Shown piece after piece: positions 1-11,370 of a stretch of 64,000 nt of DNA; position 1 is the first letter of the stretch, and every line of letters starts with the position of its first letter. The position numbers and the translations under genes were made by a program. Below the pieces are notes generated by a model. The model saw nothing but the letters and a program-made list of their open reading frames with translations. It had not been told where the DNA came from and ran no database searches. Location: assembly GCF_000247695.1 (NCBI RefSeq), contig NW_004624734.1, positions 8,718,956 to 8,782,955 of the forward strand, written 5' to 3'. The DNA comes from Heterocephalus glaber (Eukaryota > Chordata > Mammalia > Rodentia > Bathyergidae).

Positions 1-190
1 TTTAAATTAAAAAATAGAAGAATTAAGATTTCTAGCATTTAAAAGCCCTACTCTAAAGCAAAGATTCCACAATCCTAATGTTCATGTTTGTCTATGTAAA
101 AATTTAGTACTCTCCCATGCAGTTTTATACTCATAGAAACAATCTACTGGAAGAACTTCTGAAGGTCACATCATTACAATGACTATAAAG

Positions 191-280
191 AGGGGCCAGG
201 GATTTAGCTCAGTGGTTCTACCTGCCTCGAAAGCCCAAGGTCCCAAGTTCGATTCCCAGTACAAAAAAAAAAAAAGCATA
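191..280 (+). repeat. ID-like SINE in ATXN3 intron 3
   Basis: tRNA-like body (gatttagctcagtgg, then gttcgattcccagtac) with an A13 tail. A perfect 15-bp target-site duplication acaatgactataaag flanks it at 176-190 and 281-295, so the insertion is recent. Confidence 0.95.
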
Positions 281-367
281 ACAATGACTATAAAGGCTGT
301 GGAAAGATACTCCACATCAACCATAAACAGACACCGACAGCATTTATTATACGCTGTGACTACTTAC

Positions 368-412
368 TTGAATAGAGAAAAAGCCACTGTCATCCATGTT
401 TCCAGAAGGCTG
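368..412 (-). CDS. ATXN3: ATXN3 exon 3 (residues 64-78)
   Basis: 45 nt in phase 0. The acceptor is aacag|CAGCC and the donor ATTCAA|gtaagt. It encodes QPSGNMDDSGFFSIQ. Exon 4 is not in the window. Confidence 0.94.
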
Positions 413-3400
413 CTGTTCATTGTGATGGGTCGGTGAAGGTGGGGAAGGGAAAAGGATAAAAGCTGTCGTTAGCATGTATATTTAAAATAACAATGGATGG
501 CTCATCTTCTAAACAATATCCATTTTTGAAAAATGCAATTTAGAGAGTTTAAAATCCATACCTGTAAAAATGTGCGATAGTCTTCACTAGTGACTCCTCC
601 TTCTGCCATTCTCATCCTTTCTTCTTCATCTAGCTGATGAGCAATTGAGGATAATTCCACAGGGCTAAAATATTCTCCTTGCAGTAGATTATTTAGGCAA
701 TGTTGAGCACAAAGTGATCCTTCTTGCTAATATTTCCAAAACAAAAAATTGAAATGTAATTTATTAAACAATTGTACAGTATCCTCTCCTAAAAAGTTTA
801 ATGATTAACTTTTTAATATAAGTAAATCAAACCTTTTAAGCCTTTAGGCAAACATGATTAACATAGGTACGTACATTTTCATTTGCTAACATTAACTTTA
901 CAGTTCTACCATAGATGAAACTACAAATATGATCAAAAACATTAAGAATGACTTATAGTAAACTTTATCCAATCTCATATTTTACAAAAACTATAAAAAC
1001 ATTTAGCCTAATTTTCACTTAAAAATTCATCTTTGGAGATTTCACAGCAGATTATTAATTCTGAAGGGGAGTTTTAATCCCTAAAACATTTATTCTTTTA
1101 TTAGTAGTACATGTTTATATTCGTTGTGGGGAGTTGGTGCATGCACATAACACATTTTAATTCCTTTCTCTGTCCCCTTTCCTTCCTCTTCCACTCCTTT
1201 CCCTCCATTTCTTGATCCCCTTCCTGTTGGAGAAACATCTGTCTCCCTATTCCTATTATCTAAATTGCCCAGGCCAGTCTTGAACTCACCATCCTCCTGC
1301 CTCAGCCTCCTGAGTAGCTGCGATTACAGGCATGCAACACTGTGCCTGGCTAAACATTTATTCTTTTCACAAAATAATCTCTACTTGATCTAAATGTCCC
1401 TGGCATTTCCAATTTTAAGAACTGATAGAGGTGAGAAAATTCTGTCCGGTGTTAAGACTGGTACCTACAGACTTAAGGCCCTCTGCAGGGAACCCTACAG
1501 ATTAGGTACACAGATTATGTAGAGGTATGATGAGAATTGTCCCAAACAGACCCCGAGAGCTCTCTCTCTCCTGGACTAGCCAGCAAGAGAGTTTGCAGCC
1601 CAGCTCGGCTCCCATAGGATCACGCTTCCTCCTCATGAAGGGTGGGTATGACTTTCTGCAGGAGTGGTGCTTTTTGATACAAAGGCTGATGGTTTTCTCA
1701 TATAACTGAGACCCTGAACCCAAATCCAGACTGCCTGGCACTGAGCAGTCCATCTGTCACTCTCCTCTTCCCACTAGTGTTGCTTTCCCTACGCTAACAA
1801 CACCAGTGCAGCAGAGGAAGGGAGATTCATGGGGGGATGAGATCCCCCACTGTGAGCAGAGATCCCAGGTCTGATTTTCCGTGAGAAAATGGCAGATGAG
1901 AAAACACTTCCTTCTGCTCACCCTGGCCCTCGAAGTTCTCTTCCTCCAATGAGGTCTATTTCTTAATTCAACCTGCCTGACATCACCAAAGTTGTTCCGA
2001 CCAATAGTACACAGTGACCCTAAATACCACCACCTTGCAAAGTACATATTTTTCCTGACTAATCAATTTTATGGGAACAAAAATGTAGAAAGATATGGCG
2101 TATATACACATAATGAAATAGGAAGGCAGTACTGATATAGTGTGAATCTAAGATGGGGCTGAAAGAAGTTTATCTTCATGGTTTGGTAAGGAATGAGTCC
2201 CTTGGGGCTCGAGGTATCTACTCCTCAAGTTGTAGCCACAACAGTGACAGTCCTGTCTCTACCTGTTTTATGTGTTACTGTACTCCCACTGCCAGAGAGC
2301 AAGTCCCACTGCATGATATAACATGAAGTGGAGTGATACACCGATGTTCTACTTCTGTTCCACTGAAAAACAGGTAAGTATTTAATAAGAGGACAGCCAA
2401 AAATACACAAAACGGTGCTTGACTTCACCAGACATTAGGGAATATATATTATAATCACAACATATCACTACTACCCACTCCAGATTGGCTAAAACGATAG
2501 AGGATTAGAGACATAGAAACTATTATATGGTACTAAGTGTAAATTAGCATAACCACTTTGGAAAACTCTTATCTTCTAAAGCATAACATATACATACCCT
2601 GTGATTAGCAGTTCCACGGCTAGGTACATAATGCAAACGTGTTCATTAAGAGAAATGTGGTAAGACCATGCATAAAAGCACTATTTGTAAAGGCTCGCGA
2701 ACTAAAAACTACCAAAAGGGATAGTTTTGTTTGAAATTTGCATTTATTTTTATTTATTTAATTTTTAAATTAGTATGTTTGTGATACACAATGCCAAAAG
2801 GATAGTTTGGATCATAAAAGAATAAACAGTGTTGTAGTCACAAACAAATACTATATAACAATGAGAATTAATTAATTACAACTATGTGAATATTAAATTT
2901 CTCAAATAATGTTTTAAATAAAGGATAGCCAGGCATGGTAGTGCATACCTGAAACCCCAGCACTCTGGGAGGCTAAAGCAGCAGAATTCCAATTTCAAGC
3001 CTAGCCTCTGTCTCAAAGTAAGAAGTAAAAAAGGGCTTGGAAGTAGCCCAGTGCGAAGGTTATGGGTTCAGTCCCCAGTACCAAAAAAACACCTACACGA
3101 ATTACAAAAAATATGCAATGACCCTACCTGAGATTGTGTTTTTTCCACCTTATATCCAGCCCCAAACAATCCCCAGTCACCTCTTCCTCGTCAAGCCTTC
3201 ACCAAAGAGTAACAGAAGCTCACTCACCTAGTTAAAATTCAGTGGTGTAGGATTCCAAGATCTGAGGCCCAGACTTTGTGGTGCTGGGCTCAGAGGAGGA
3301 ATGCACTGCATCTCCAGTTCTAACAAGGTATTTTATAAAAACTCAAAGGGGGCCTGGGGATGTAGCCCAGTGGCACCACATCTGCCTTGCAAGCGCAAGG

Positions 3401-6400
3401 TCCTGAGTTTGATTCCCAGTAAGGAGAAAAAACACACACACACACAAAGGGAACCTCATCTAGATCACCACTCAGTCTTCAGGAACAATCTGAAACTAGC
3501 TCAAATCCCTGGAGACACTATTAATTACAACCAACTAGGTATAACCCTGAGGGTGCTCTCAAAAATAGGCTAACATGCTGGGGACGTAGCTCAGTGGTTC
3601 CGCCACCTGGCTTGCTTCGCAAGCGCAAGGTCCCGAGTTCTATCCTGGGTACCAAAAAAAAAAGCTAACAGAGGACATGCAATCTTCATAGTTGGGTAAA
3701 GAAGAAGTGGCTCGCAGCTAGTGAGGTCACAATTTCTCCAGTTACAGCCACAAAAGTGAGAGAAAACTTTGTCCCTACTCCATCCCTGTTTTTTGTTTTG
3801 TTTTGCTTGAGACAAGGTCTCCCTATGTAGATCAGGCTGACCTTGAACTCTTTATGAAGGCCAGGCTGGCCTGGAAGTCAGAGCAATCCTCCTGCCTCAC
3901 CCTCCTGAGTGCTGGGATTACAGGCCTGCATGACCATGCCTGGTCATCCCTGGGTTTTTTTGTCTTGTTTTAGGCGCTGGGGACAGATCCAGGGCCTCAT
4001 GCATACTAACAGCCCTGCCCTACTCCCCACTGTGAGATTTGGAAAACACAAGGGTCTGAGTAAAAACCACAGCCAGCCCTTTGGGAGCCCTGCCTGCCCA
4101 CCCACAGGCAGCCTTCTGAGCCCTCCTAACTCCGAGAGAGACACTTCATACCCTTACACTACAGAGTGGAAACTAAAGCACAGGGTAATAGGTAACTTGT
4201 CCAGGGTCACACAGGCAGCAAGTGGAAGAGCTGAGATTCAAAGCCAGGTAAAGGCTTCATAGTCTATTCCATCACCACTTCCTGGAGTCACTCATTCAGA
4301 ATTTGGCTTTTTCAAATATCCTAAACATGGCCATGAGCCAGCAATTACAAAAGGGCTTAACGGGTGTCACAGAGTCAACGCTCAGCATTTCTTCACTGTT
4401 TTCATGGTTAGCCTTCCCAGTTCACACTACATTAAAAGTCACAACTCAGATGACACGGTGACTGCACCAGGAGCAGCCAACGATGGAAGTAATAACAAAA
4501 ATGACAGAAAGCAGGCACCAGAAAAACAACAAAAACTCTCACAAAACCTGCAGTTCTTGGCATTTAGTATTAGGGTTAAAGGAAAGGGTTAGAAAACTTT
4601 AACCTGTGGGCCAAATTCAACCTGCTAAGAATGTTTTTTACACTTTAAAACAGCTGGAGAAAAAAAACACACTCACAAAAGTAAGAATGTGACAGGGATG
4701 TATGCAGCTTGTAAAGCCTTAAAATATTTACAGAAACGCTGTTTAAACAAATAGCACAACTTTAATGCTCAAGGAACTCTGTGTGGATAACTCTCCCCTC
4801 TCCGCCTCACATAAGAGTTCTCACAATGTTGCCCAGGCTGCCTGGGAACTCCTGGGCTCAAGACTCAGACTCCATTCTGAGTAGCTAGGACTACAGGCTC
4901 ATGCCATCCTGCTCACCTAAGAAACTCTCCTGATTTACTTAAGCATTATCTCACACTGTTTTTACTTCTAACTTAATAAAGAGTACTCAAAGTGGCAAGT
5001 CTGAAAATGTGGAAACCAACATTCCAAGAAGAAATGGCTTCTAGACCTTTAGTAGGCAAACATCCCTAGCTACACAATTTTTTGAGGGCCCAAGTTGTTT
5101 CTCTGGCTCAAGCATTAAAAGCATGTTGTGAAAAGAAAGGGAAAATGGCACTGGAAGCTCAAATATCCCCTTGTGGATTGTGTACTGAGTAACAATGGGC
5201 CCTACAATTACAAACACATTTTCTTGAATATGTCAAAATTTGTTAAAACAAAATCTTCATTTGCTAAGGACATACAAGTTTGTGACAAAAGTAAACATAT
5301 TTCGGAAGTATTTTTAAGCATATACCGTGCTAATAATTGATAGTGACTTCTTTTGGACATAGATTTTTATTATACTAGTGCCCAGCTTCTTTTGATACCA
5401 TGGCTCAGTAGGTACCTTCATCGAAATCTATCCCAGGGAGATAACAATCAATGCTGTTAAAAATATGTCCGGTGTGATGGTGTAGAAAATAGTTTGTTTA
5501 GCTAGCTTATGAGTAAGGCAGCTAGCTGGCGGAAGGGCCTAAGATACAGTGGGGTGACCAGCCACACTGACAAAAATTGTGAACTGTGGATTAGGACTTG
5601 CATGGAATCCACCCACTCCCTGCTCAGATTGGAAGGGAGGTGCAGTCACTCCCTACTAAGACCCTGAAGTTTGGGAAAGTTATTGCAAATTAACCAGTTC
5701 CTTCTGAGATCCCAATTTACTGTAAAGATTGTGAAAGAACTGGACTAGAGAGTCTTAGTCCCTATTGGTCATTTTAAATCCACAGAGTACCTGTGATAGG
5801 TAACCCCTAAACAATTTGTGCATCCTACTTGTCTATAAGTAATTCTAAATTGAGAGGCCACTGGGCAACCCACTTCCAGGACTACTCCTGTTTCTCAGGA
5901 GCTATTCCTAGTCCCCAATATACTTTTCCTATACTCACAGTGAGTTTGAGGCGAGCCTGAACTATATAGTGAAACCCAGTCTCAAACAACTAAAAAAAAT
6001 TATACAAATCTCAAGAAATAGTGCATAAAGTGTTCAGTCTTCCATGCTGAATTCTATGCCAATCCCTTTGAAAATTAATTATACAAACATATATATGCAT
6101 AGTTTTCACCCAACCTCCTCAACCAAATAAACAAATCTTTCCTCTCCAAGATTCATAAATCACACCACTCATGTCAAAAGATTAGAGATTGTACCAGTCC
6201 TTCCTTGCCCACATATGTTCTGTTCCCAGTTCCGAAACATTCAAAAATGTTTTCTAAAAAGGAAAGCATTGCATCTAACATTTACTTAGATTTACATTAC
6301 AAATATACACTATTCCATGTTTCTTTTGTTGTGTGTGAATTTTTAAGTGTCTTAAATGATCATTCACAAGTACTTAAAACAAAAAATCCCCTGCTCCTGA

Positions 6401-7289
6401 TTAATAGCCTCAGTAGTCACCTTCCAAACATGAACCGATTATGAAAGAAGACATATGCCAAAGTTATCCTGACAAAAGTTTCACTCACGCCCAAATGACT
6501 CGATAATTGTTCGTGAGAGAAGACCAGTTTCTCAAGATGCCACAAACAGTATCTTCAACAGTGTGGTAACTAAGGTGATAAAGAGCTAAGTAGATCAAAA
6601 CAAAATATTCCAGTCAACCCCAACACCTAAAAACAAAGCCGGCCTGCAGATCCAGAAGAATGGGAATACGGAAAGAAACCAAACCCAAACATCCCGTAAT
6701 AAAAAAAAAAAAAATTGTGACGACTTCCCCGCTTTGCAGCGTCCCGATTTCCTACTTCACTTCCTAAGTGTCAGGCCCTACAATGGCGAACCAAGGTCCC
6801 CGGCCTCGAAAGGCTCACGAAACAGTGCAGAAGGACGCGAACTTGACCCCAAAGATCCAAGGGCTCGGGACGTTCCATTATAGAACCCAGCAGCCAGAGA
6901 AGGAAAAGTTAACCGCACCAGGGGTGGGCCTGGGGGAGTGGGTGGAGTTGGGAAGGGCTGGGAGGCTTCCGAGAGGTGGCTGTAAGAGCGGGGGAGACAG
7001 AAGGAATCATCTGAAAAGGCTAGATGCTGCCCCGGCCCGCCCGGCCTGGCCAGGATCACGGAGCTAGAGCCTAAGCGGAGGAGGGCGCAGCAGGGGCTCC
7101 GTGGAAGATGCCCAACCCAGGCGCGGCAGGCGGGTGGCGCCCCTAGCCCCGACAAGTCGGGATGGGGACGCTCGGCCCCACCCAGCCCTCCGGGAGGCCG
7201 GGGATGCCACATGCCACGCCCGCCACCGCTCCACGGACAGCTCCCCACCGAACGGAGACACTCACTTTCTCGTGGAAGATGGACTCCAT
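368..7289 (-). CDS. ATXN3: ATXN3 (ataxin-3), 5' part: coding exons 1-3, partial
   Basis: Ataxin-3 is a Josephin-family cysteine deubiquitinase that trims ubiquitin chains in nucleus and cytoplasm and works with VCP/p97 in protein quality control. Three minus-strand exons (7266-7289, 562-726, 368-412) join in frame to residues 1-78. They read MESIFHEK, then QEGSLCAQHC, then on through EDYRTFLQ and QPSGNMDDSGFFSIQ. The catalytic Cys14 is present (codon 709-711), preceded by Gln9, which helps form the oxyanion hole in the family. The other triad residues (His119, Asn134), the ubiquitin-interacting motifs and the polyglutamine tract are encoded left of the window. All splice sites are GT-AG. Intron 1 is about 6.5 kb. 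No disruption is seen, so the gene is probably active. Confidence 0.95.
562..726 (-). CDS. ATXN3: ATXN3 exon 2 (residues 9-63, catalytic Cys14)
   Basis: 165 nt in phase 0. The acceptor is tattag|CAAGAAGG and the donor TTACAG|gtatgg. It encodes QEGSLCAQHC through SEDYRTFLQ, the first helix of the Josephin domain with its nucleophile Cys14. Confidence 0.95.
1086..1205 (-). repeat. L1-type 3'-end fragment (degenerate)
   Basis: Resembles the better preserved copies at 30985 and 35350: a tttattctttta stretch, then tacatgtttat and a pyrimidine-rich tail. Degenerate, so the assignment is tentative. Confidence 0.4.
1260..1353 (-). repeat. B1-type SINE fragment
   Basis: Antisense B1 words in order: gcccaggccagtcttgaactc, cctcctgcctcagcctcctgag, attacaggcatgc, gtgcctggct. 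Confidence 0.85.
1440..2060. repeat. Unclassified ~600-bp repeat-like segment, possibly LTR
   Basis: More GC-rich than its surroundings, with accidental open frames on both strands. No protein family is recognisable. A polypurine/polypyrimidine patch (about 1557-1575) and the general composition suggest an old LTR. No clear terminal TG/CA with a duplication was found. Confidence 0.3.
2425..2905 (+). repeat. Ancient L1 3'-end fragment
   Basis: Follows the order of a mammalian L1 ORF2/3' end: a degenerate accactttggaaaac segment, then agcagttccacggctaggtac, a run ending in atgcataaaagcac, and atactatataacaatgag. Many small indels; no open frame survives. Confidence 0.65.
2928..3090 (+). repeat. 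B1 + ID-like composite SINE
   Basis: A B1 part (agccaggcatggtagtgcat, ccccagcactctgggaggct) is followed by an A-rich linker and a short ID-like part ending ggttcagtccccagtacc with an A-tail. Confidence 0.85.
3348..3432 (+). repeat. ID-like SINE with (CA)n-containing tail
   Basis: ggcctggggatgtagcccag opens the tRNA-like body and gcgcaaggtcctgagtttga follows. The A-tail has turned into a short CA repeat (3432-3447). Confidence 0.92.
3576..3663 (+). repeat. ID-like SINE
   Basis: Body gctggggacgtagctcagtg ... cccgagttctatcctgggta with an A-tail. A short direct repeat gctaaca flanks it at 3569-3575 and 3664-3670. Confidence 0.93.
3795..3945 (-). repeat. B1-type SINE (quasi-dimer)
   Basis: Antisense gagacaaggtctccctatgt, two ggctggcct-type arms (3836-3875), then cctgcctcaccctcctgagt and the promoter-box end near 3940. 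Confidence 0.92.
4120..4275 (+). repeat. MIR element
   Basis: MIR core and 3' part: taggtaacttgtccagggtc, acacaggcagcaagtgg, gctgagattcaaagccagg. Degenerate, as expected of this ancient tRNA-derived SINE. Confidence 0.75.
4808..4920 (-). repeat. B1-type SINE, old
   Basis: Antisense: acaatgttgcccaggctg, ctgagtagctaggactacag, ctcatgccatcctgctcacc. Confidence 0.75.
5460..5997. repeat. LTR-like segment (~5478-5936) inside a split B1
   Basis: The B1 left end tccggtgtgatggtg stops at about 5479. B1 sequence resumes at 5938 with gtgagtttgaggcgagcctg and runs to its A-rich end at 5997. The ~460 bp between starts TG and ends CA, has a TATA-like ctataag near 5833, and reads like a retroviral solo LTR. 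Part of the B1 middle is missing and no clear target duplication is seen, so the insertion was not clean or my boundaries are off. No coding capacity. Confidence 0.45.
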
Positions 7290-7560
7290 GTTTATTTGTC
7301 TGGAGCCAACGGCCCCGCGCAGAACCAACCCCCTCCAGCTCCGCCCCCAATGCGGGTCCCGGTCCCACCCCTCCGCCCACTCCACCCACCGTGCTCACGT
7401 GCCTCGCGCTGACCAATCATACGTCAGAAGGAATACCACGTGGGCGGAGAACGAGTGAAGGCCGGGGTGGTAAGCGCAAAAAACACGTGACCTTAGTAGA
7501 GTCCTTATCACCTGTTATCCCGAGGTCTGGGGCTGCTGCAGCGCCGCCTTCCGCCTGGAG
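6740..7560 (-). promoter_or_regulatory. ATXN3: ATXN3 CpG-rich promoter and 5'UTR
   Basis: GC- and CpG-rich against the AT-rich surroundings, and overlapping exon 1. Upstream of the ATG are three CACGTG E-boxes (7396-7401, 7437-7442, 7484-7489), a CCAAT motif (7413-7417), a CRE-like TACGTCA (7420-7426) and a GGGCGG GC box (7442-7447). There is no clear TATA box. The composition is typical of a housekeeping promoter. Factor binding is inferred from motifs only. Confidence 0.75.
7266..7289 (-). CDS. ATXN3: ATXN3 exon 1, coding part (residues 1-8)
   Basis: ATG at 7289-7287 opens MESIFHEK. The donor follows at once as AAA|gtgagt on the minus strand. The same frame has no other ataxin-3-like sequence upstream, so this is the start. 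The 5'UTR runs rightward into the CpG-rich promoter; the transcription start cannot be fixed by eye. Confidence 0.93.
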
Positions 7561-7814
7561 GATCTTCTGCACCTCCCACCCATTGCCATGGATTCTTGGA
7601 TGTTTGGAGCCTGGGTGTTTGGATGAGGACCGCCCATCCGGGTTCTATGTTTTGTTTTCAGCTTGTTTGTACTTTCTACTTACTTCATCTGTATGCAGTT
7701 ATTTAATATCTCCCGCCTTCTCACCCACTGAAAGCTTCAATTAAAAAAAAGATTATCATTACACTTCCCCAATACCTAGAATTTGTGTAAAAAGGATAGT
7801 TAATATCTAGATAA

Positions 7815-7975
7815 GGCTTACTATACCCTAAGCACTTTTCTAAATGCTTAGCATATAAGTTTAATGCAGTAGCTTTGTATTATTGTTATACATGTGAGGA
7901 AACTGAGGCATGATAGGTTAAGAGCAGCAGAGCCCAAGGTCAGACAGTAAGTTGTCTTCCGTGTTAAAAAGCCAG
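7815..7975 (+). repeat. MIR element
   Basis: ctaagcacttttctaaatgc, then tgaggaaactgaggcatgat and aggttaagagcagcagagcc, in MIR order. Confidence 0.8.
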
Positions 7976-7999
7976 GCAGCTTGTTACCAGTGTGTTGTG

Positions 8000-8945
8000 G
8001 ACCTGAAGAGGAAATGTCAGGTGGGGGAAGTGAAAAGTCCAGCAAAAGCGTGTGGGAGTGAGAGGAGGGCTTGATGAAACTTAAGGGGTAGGATAGGTGC
8101 AGATCTTGCTCCTTGAAACTAGACCAGGATGTGCTTTTAAAAGGCAGTGGAAAGATAGAGAACAATTTTACATTAAGAGACATGATCAGATTGGCATTTT
8201 AGAAGGATCACTGGCTGCAGAACAGAGCAATTGCTGTTAAAGGAAGTCTTCATGGGAGATGATGGCGGTCTGTACCAGGGTTGTGGCTCGAGGATGGAGA
8301 GACCATTCTTAAAGATAATTAGTAGGGTGACACAAGAGAACTTGGTGAGGGACTGGAAAATGTGAGAGGAGTGTTAGGAACGACTTCTGTGTTTCTGTCC
8401 TACACAGCCACTACAGCAGGAGCGGTATTTGTTCAGATCAGAAACACCAGAGGAGGAGCAAGGTTTGGGGAAGAGAAAACAGGGTTTTTGTTTTGAATAA
8501 AATAAATTTAAGTATCTATGAGACATTCATATGTTGAGAAATGGGTAGATGTCAGGCCTAGAGCTCAAGTTGGTTTGAGCTGTAGGATGGGGATTTGTTA
8601 GTATAAAAAAAGGTAACTGAAATCATTAGAGTACATAAAATCATCTTAGAGAAAACCAACAGACTGAAAAGATAGTTGGGTCCTGAGAGGTGAGAGGTAA
8701 TAGTCAAAGAGGAGGTTAAAGCAGGAGGTTGTAATATGATGAAAAGCCCTGGGAAGAGAATGCTTCAGGGACCAGCCAGTGTCACTTGCTGCCAAGAGGT
8801 CAAGCAACACACGGACTTACAAGAGACCACTAAATTCTGTTCCTATGGAGACTGTTTTGGTGAATGCAAATTCAAGAGCACTAGAAGGAGCAGGGAGAGG
8901 TAAGGGAATGGAGGCTGTAGTGAGGAGCAAGTGCTCAAGGGGAGG
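8000..8945 (+). repeat. Ancient mammalian interspersed repeat (family not named)
   Basis: Purine-rich text typical of a long old repeat shared by placental mammals: agacatgatcagattggcat, agaaggatcactggctgcag, agatgatggcggtctgtacc, accagaggaggagcaagg, ccaagaggtcaagcaac. Related stretches occur at 44215-44500 and probably 19090-19370 and 22770-24420. No conserved frame. Confidence 0.6.
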
Positions 8946-9136
8946 ACCTGGTTACCCTTTACTGAACATTTCTGCATGTGGTCCATAATTCTATATTGGG
9001 GAAACATCCTTGTTAGGGAATTGTGGCTTAACCAAGGAAATAAGTTATAGTCTGAAGAAGTGGAAAAAAAAATGCAAACTGTTTTCTGGTATGTTTTAAA
9101 GGTACAGTCGTTGTCTTTCCACTGAATGAAGCCAGC

Positions 9137-9492
9137 TGTCTTAGTACTTTAAGTCTCTTCTAACAAAATATCTCAGACTGGGTGATTTGTCAGTAGAAAT
9201 TTATTGCTCACAGTTCTGGAGTCTGAGGAGTCTCAGATTAAGGCATCATTAAATTTGGTGTCTGGTGAGGGCCTGTTCCTCATTCATGGTGCCTTTCCTG
9301 TGTCCTCCTCACATGGCAGAAAGGCAAAGGAACAAGATCTGTAGGGCCTCTTGTATAAGGACCTAATGCCCTTCTTAGGACTTCTGCCCTCATGAGCTAA
9401 GAAATGCCCAAGCTCCACTTCTTAATACTAACACATCAGGGCTTAGATTTCAGCATATAAGCTTTGAAGGGACAGACCTTCAGACCATAGCA
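9137..9492 (-). repeat. MaLR-type LTR (MST/MLT1-like)
   Basis: Starts tgtcttag and ends catagca, the reverse complement of MaLR LTR ends. Between them: aaatttattgctcacagttc, tctggtgagggcctgttcct, tgtcctcctcacatggcaga. A solo LTR with no internal region. Confidence 0.8.
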
Positions 9493-10508
9493 CCGAGTAT
9501 CTGGGAATCATTCTTGATTCCATTTGCATAACACTTCCACCTCACCCCTTACTCCAATTAGTCTGCACATGTTACACATCCACACCTAATTGTCTCTTCA
9601 TTGCTATTGCTTGGTTCAAGCCTTCTTGGTTTCGTGTGTAGCCCAGTCTGTGGAACTCTGACTGGTCTCCTGATTCCAGTCTCAGTATGTCTAATTCATA
9701 GCGTTGTCAGTGATCTTGCTTTCAAAAAACAAATCTTACTCAGTTTTTCATTTATTGAACAAAGGAAGTGTTACTGTGCATCAGAAAATGGGACTATAAT
9801 CATGAAAAAGACAACTAGTACCACCTTCAAATAAATTATATTGGGAAGGATTCTTACACAGTTGTCTAAATCTTATTTCCTTTAAAATCCTTCAGTGGCT
9901 TACCATTACCTTCTGTTGCCACCTTAAAAAGCTCTTTGTGATCTGGGCCAATCCTTTATTCCACTTTAACTCCCTGAATTTCTTCTGCTCCAGTCTAACC
10001 AACTTCTTCCCTTGACTTGGAAACTCTGTGCTACCACTATACCTTGTGCTTATCCATATTACAGCACCTACTCCACCACAGTAGCTTTATTACTTAAATG
10101 CTGCTAAACTGTCACCTTGTGAGGGTCACAGGAGTCCTGGTCATTTTATCAAGGGTTGGTGTAGAGCAGTAAGACAAAAGAGTATGACCCTAATTCAGGA
10201 GGAGAAAGATGTTACTAAGTCCAAATACACCAAATAGATACACTTCTATATTATCTTGGACAACTCAATTTTTCTTTAATGTACTTCCTTTCAATTTTAT
10301 GTCACGTAAGATTGCACAAAATTTTTTTTTGAAGAGCAAAAGTTTTAAATTTAATAAACTGCAATTTACTAATTTTTAAAAACAATTTATACTTTGTGTT
10401 GAATTTAAGAAATCTTTGACAAACCCAAAGTCATTAAAATTTTCAGCTATATGATTTTTGCCAAATAAAATCTTTGCATCATCCTGTTAAAGTTCCCTTG
10501 AAGTATAC

Positions 10509-10890
10509 TATCTTAGTCCACTTGCTACTACTCTAACAAAGTATCTGAGGCTAGGTGAGTTTATAAAGAAAAGGGGTTTATTTCAGCTCACAGTTCTGGA
10601 GTTCCAAGGTCAAGGGCCACACCTGGTGATAGTTTTCTTGTTGGCAAAGTCCTGAGGTGGTTTAGAGCAATTCCTGACTGTATGTTTTTTCTGGTCTCTC
10701 TTCTTACAAGGCCACCAAAAATTCAATCATTGAGATTCAACCTTGATGACCTTACCTAACCCTAATCATCTCTCAAAAGTCTCAAACTCTATCTACCGCT
10801 GTTGATTGTTCCCACCACCTTAATATGTCACCATGGGGATTACATTTTCACCTATGAACTCTTAGGGAACACACTGGAACCATCATAGCA
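10509..10890 (-). repeat. MaLR-type LTR, second copy
   Basis: Opens tatcttagtccac and closes atcatagca. The inside carries ggtttatttcagctcacagt and a garbled middle. More diverged than the copy at 9137. Confidence 0.6.
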
Positions 10891-11127
10891 CACACAGTTT
10901 TAAAAACATTTTTTTCTGAAAAAAAATTTGAGGGAAAAATTAGATATATAATTTAATAGTATTGTGGTCCAAAGTGAGAAACAAAAAATTAAAATACTAA
11001 TTACAAATTTAACACTTATGCATACAGACACTCAATAATTATTTTATAAACCAAGTGTATTTAAAACTTGAAAAAGAGAAGAGGAGGACATATCATGTAT
11101 AAGTGGAAATTCCCTATTTAAATTGTC

Positions 11128-11289
11128 CCAATAAATGTGGTTTTTTTGTTTTTGGGGGGTTTTTTTTGGTCCTGGGGATCAAACTCGGGACCTTGGGCTT
11201 GCGAGGCAGGTGGAACCACTGAGCTGAATCCTCGGCCCAAAATTAACTTTTTTTTTGGTGCCGGGGATCGAACTCGGGACCAATAAATG
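11128..11289 (-). repeat. Two truncated ID-like SINE copies within one target duplication
   Basis: A full antisense ID-like copy (about 11161-11238) is followed directly by a second T-run and only the first ~33 bases of another (11249-11281). The outer 10-bp repeat ccaataaatg at 11128-11137 and 11280-11289 encloses both. Confidence 0.85.
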
Positions 11290-11370
11290 TTTTGATAAAA
11301 AAAAAAAAAAACTTGAAGACTAACTCAGCGAAAGTATAAAAAAGTATATAAAAGATCATCTCAGTAAGAA

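Larger units (their letters stand above)
727..7265 (-). other. ATXN3: ATXN3 intron 1 (gene-less stretch)
   Basis: No coding exon recognised. It holds old LINE/LTR-like segments, B1 and ID-like SINEs and a MIR, listed separately. The stretches 780-1085 and 6000-6700 are AT-rich with nothing recognisable. Confidence 0.8.

Noticed and set aside
191..280. tRNA gene (and the many similar copies)
   Set aside because: Box A/B-like words are present, but the cloverleaf cannot close, and A-tails with target duplications show a SINE.
1502..2047. Minus-strand frames of 83 and 96 residues
   Set aside because: No domain seen; the segment looks like an old LTR or other repeat in ATXN3 intron 1.
6778..7744. 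Several long open frames over the ATXN3 promoter on both strands
   Set aside because: GC-rich, Pro/Arg/Gly-rich frames with no homology, overlapping exon 1; typical CpG-island artefacts.
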